Positions 30,292 through 31,389 of a stretch of DNA of 31,389 nt are shown here, piece after piece. The stretch's first letter is position 1. Each line of letters begins with the position of its first letter. Source of the stretch: a bacterium (lineage in GTDB: Bacteria > Eremiobacterota > Eremiobacteria > Baltobacterales > Baltobacteraceae); assembly GCA_021784715.1 (NCBI GenBank), contig JAJYHP010000143.1, positions 1 to 31,389 of the forward strand, given 5' to 3'. Position numbers and translations under genes: made by a program. Below the pieces are notes generated by a model, which was not told where the DNA came from, made no database searches, and saw only the letters and a list, made by a program, of their open reading frames with translations.

Positions 30292-31389
30292 CCACTATCC
30301 TTTCCTACCCCTACGATAAACTGATCGAGGGGTACCATGAAGAGGAGCCGGTCGCCCGGTTCGACCTCCCCGCGAAAGTTGTGGATGGAGAGCGCCATTC
30401 CCTTGCCCCGGGCGGACTCTCGCCAGACAAAAAGCGGCACCCAGCGGACCGATTCGCCGCGCGCGATGAGATCGGGCGAGGTGGGCGGGGGAAGGTTTTC
30501 CTCGCCCTGTAATCGCTCGGCGAGTTGATAGGTCGCAACCCCCGAGCCGTCGGGGCGCGGCACCTGAAAGCGTCCGCGCGTCGATTCGAAGCGGGCGAGC
30601 CCGGCGATCGTCGCCGCGGTCAGCTCGCTGGTTGAAAAAGACGCGATGCCGAAATGGCGTTGAATCGATTCCCCGAACGAGCGATCGTCGACGCGGAGCA
30701 CGACGTGTAACGGCGATTCGGCGGGCGAACGGGAGCGCGCTCCCAACGCCGCTTCGAGATTGCCGGTATCGCTATTGGTGACGCCGACGAGCGCCTTCGC
30801 TCGTTCCGGCGAGCTAAAGGCGATCGTTTCATCGTTGGTAACGTCGCCGGTCAACAGATCGACTTTATGATCGCGTGCGAGTTCGACCAGCATCGTGTCG
30901 GGATTCTTCTCGATCACGACGACCTCTTCGCCTAACTCGCGCAGATAGTCGATCACCAACGATCCGACGTTCCCCGATCCGCAGACGATGATGTGCCCCG
31001 AACGGTGAATCTGTCGTAATCCGCGCAACCGACGGATCTGCGCGGCGTTGAGCGTCGAGGTGATCGTTGCCGTAAAGACCGCGAAGACGAAGATACCGGT
31101 CAGCATGGCGAGTATCGAGACCGAGATCGCAAACGCCGTCGAAAACGAGAGCGGGCCGGCGGCGCAATTCGCGCACGGCGTGATATCGCCATAACCGACG
31201 GTCGTCATCGTCGTGACGACGTAGTAGATCGCCACGAGCGGGTTGAGTTTCAGCGCGATGCTGAAAAAGATGGAGAAAAAGACGAAGAGCGCGAGGCTGA
31301 CGATCGTTACCGCGCGCAATATCGGCTCGGTGCGACGAATTCCGATGGCGATGTCGGCGAGCGCTGCGCGCAGGCGCTCGCTGAGACGC
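30288..31389 (-). CDS. Two-TM potassium channel with RCK (TrkA-N/TrkA-C) domains, 5' partial
   Basis: The frame stays open to the right edge without a clear start, so the N-terminus is outside the window; ~366 residues are seen. An inner-membrane helix (TIVSLALFVFFSIFFSIAL) leads to the pore with selectivity filter TTVGYGD, followed by the second helix (about 20 residues, ILAMLTGIFVFAVF). Then comes a cytoplasmic RCK domain: HIIVCGSGNVGSLVIDYL with the Gly-rich nucleotide site and VVVIEKNPD, and a TrkA-C-like end (GDRLLFMVPLDQF). It is a ligand-gated K+ channel of the Kch/MthK type. First gene in the window of a minus-strand operon with bcp and the RNase Z-like gene. Confidence 0.92.
   Translation of the reverse strand, partial: RLSERLRAALADIAIGIRRTEPILRAVTIVSLALFVFFSIFFSIALKLNPLVAIYYVVTTMTTVGYGDITPCANCAAGPLSFSTAFAISVSILAMLTGIFVFAVFTATITSTLNAAQIRRLRGLRQIHRSGHIIVCGSGNVGSLVIDYLRELGEEVVVIEKNPDTMLVELARDHKVDLLTGDVTNDETIAFSSPERAKALVGVTNSDTGNLEAALGARSRSPAESPLHVVLRVDDRSFGESIQRHFGIASFSTSELTAATIAGLARFESTRGRFQVPRPDGSGVATYQLAERLQGEENLPPPTSPDLIARGESVRWVPLFVWRESARGKGMALSIHNFRGEVEPGDRLLFMVPLDQFIVGVGKDSG

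Noticed and set aside
1..31389. Prophage, insertion sequence, toxin-antitoxin or defence island
   Set aside because: No transposase, integrase, nuclease or phage gene and no flanking repeats were found; the genes are mostly housekeeping or exported proteins with similar codon use.

Overview
The window reads as a chromosomal segment of a GC-rich, double-membrane bacterium. It begins inside an outer-membrane beta-barrel gene, encodes many secreted proteins joined by Pro/Thr/Ala linkers, and has densely packed genes with repeated 4-nt ATGA/GTGA overlaps. GTG and TTG starts are common. The mix of a copper-amine-oxidase-like surface domain on a barrel, SufR/SufU-type Fe-S assembly, Cys-pair propeller repeats and Lys/Ala/Pro tails suggests an environmental lineage such as Candidatus Eremiobacterota (WPS-2). 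That assignment is inference from gene content, not a phylogeny. No rRNA, tRNA, CRISPR array, insertion sequence or phage gene was seen, and no gap between genes exceeds about 115 bp.

Layout. 1-900: 3' part of an outer-membrane protein gene, closed by a bidirectional terminator. 982-1614 (-): secreted helical protein. 1719-6345 (+): overlapping operon of a nitrilase-family amidohydrolase, a secreted beta-propeller and a phosphodiester glycosidase. 6262-8054 (-): small unknown protein, TlpA/ResA-like thioredoxin and a membrane protein, whose 3' end overlaps the glycosidase gene by 84 bp. 8053-8901 (+): folD with an altered catalytic motif. 8906-9616 (-): Lon substrate-binding-domain protein. 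9708-11463 (+): O-methyltransferase, flavin reductase and metallo-beta-lactamase hydrolase. 11557-13235 (+): two secreted proteins behind a clear sigma70-type promoter.

13252-18171 is an Fe-S assembly locus. sufR and an IscU-like scaffold gene run leftwards; sufC-sufD-sufS-sufU run rightwards. The shared intergenic region carries a 10/10-bp inverted repeat on top of the promoters, a candidate SufR operator. No sufB is present. 18152-20747 holds an uncharacterised membrane-anchored protein (-) and three uncharacterised (+) genes.

The most unusual locus is 20838-22248. An ECF sigma factor gene overlaps a gene for a single protein that joins a zinc-binding anti-sigma (ZAS) domain to a complete O6-alkylguanine-DNA alkyltransferase with the PCHR active site. 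The simplest hypothesis is a one-step alkylation sensor in which the suicidal repair cysteine, or DNA binding by the repair domain, controls release of the sigma factor. It would be a sigma-factor analogue of Ada.

22313-29056 (+): pyroglutamyl peptidase, a PHP-family phosphoesterase with a histone-H1-like tail, an EF-G paralogue, an oligopeptide-binding lipoprotein and an orotate phosphoribosyltransferase-like protein. 29063-31389 (-): overlapping operon of a K+ channel (5' end outside the window), a Bcp peroxiredoxin and an RNase Z-like hydrolase.
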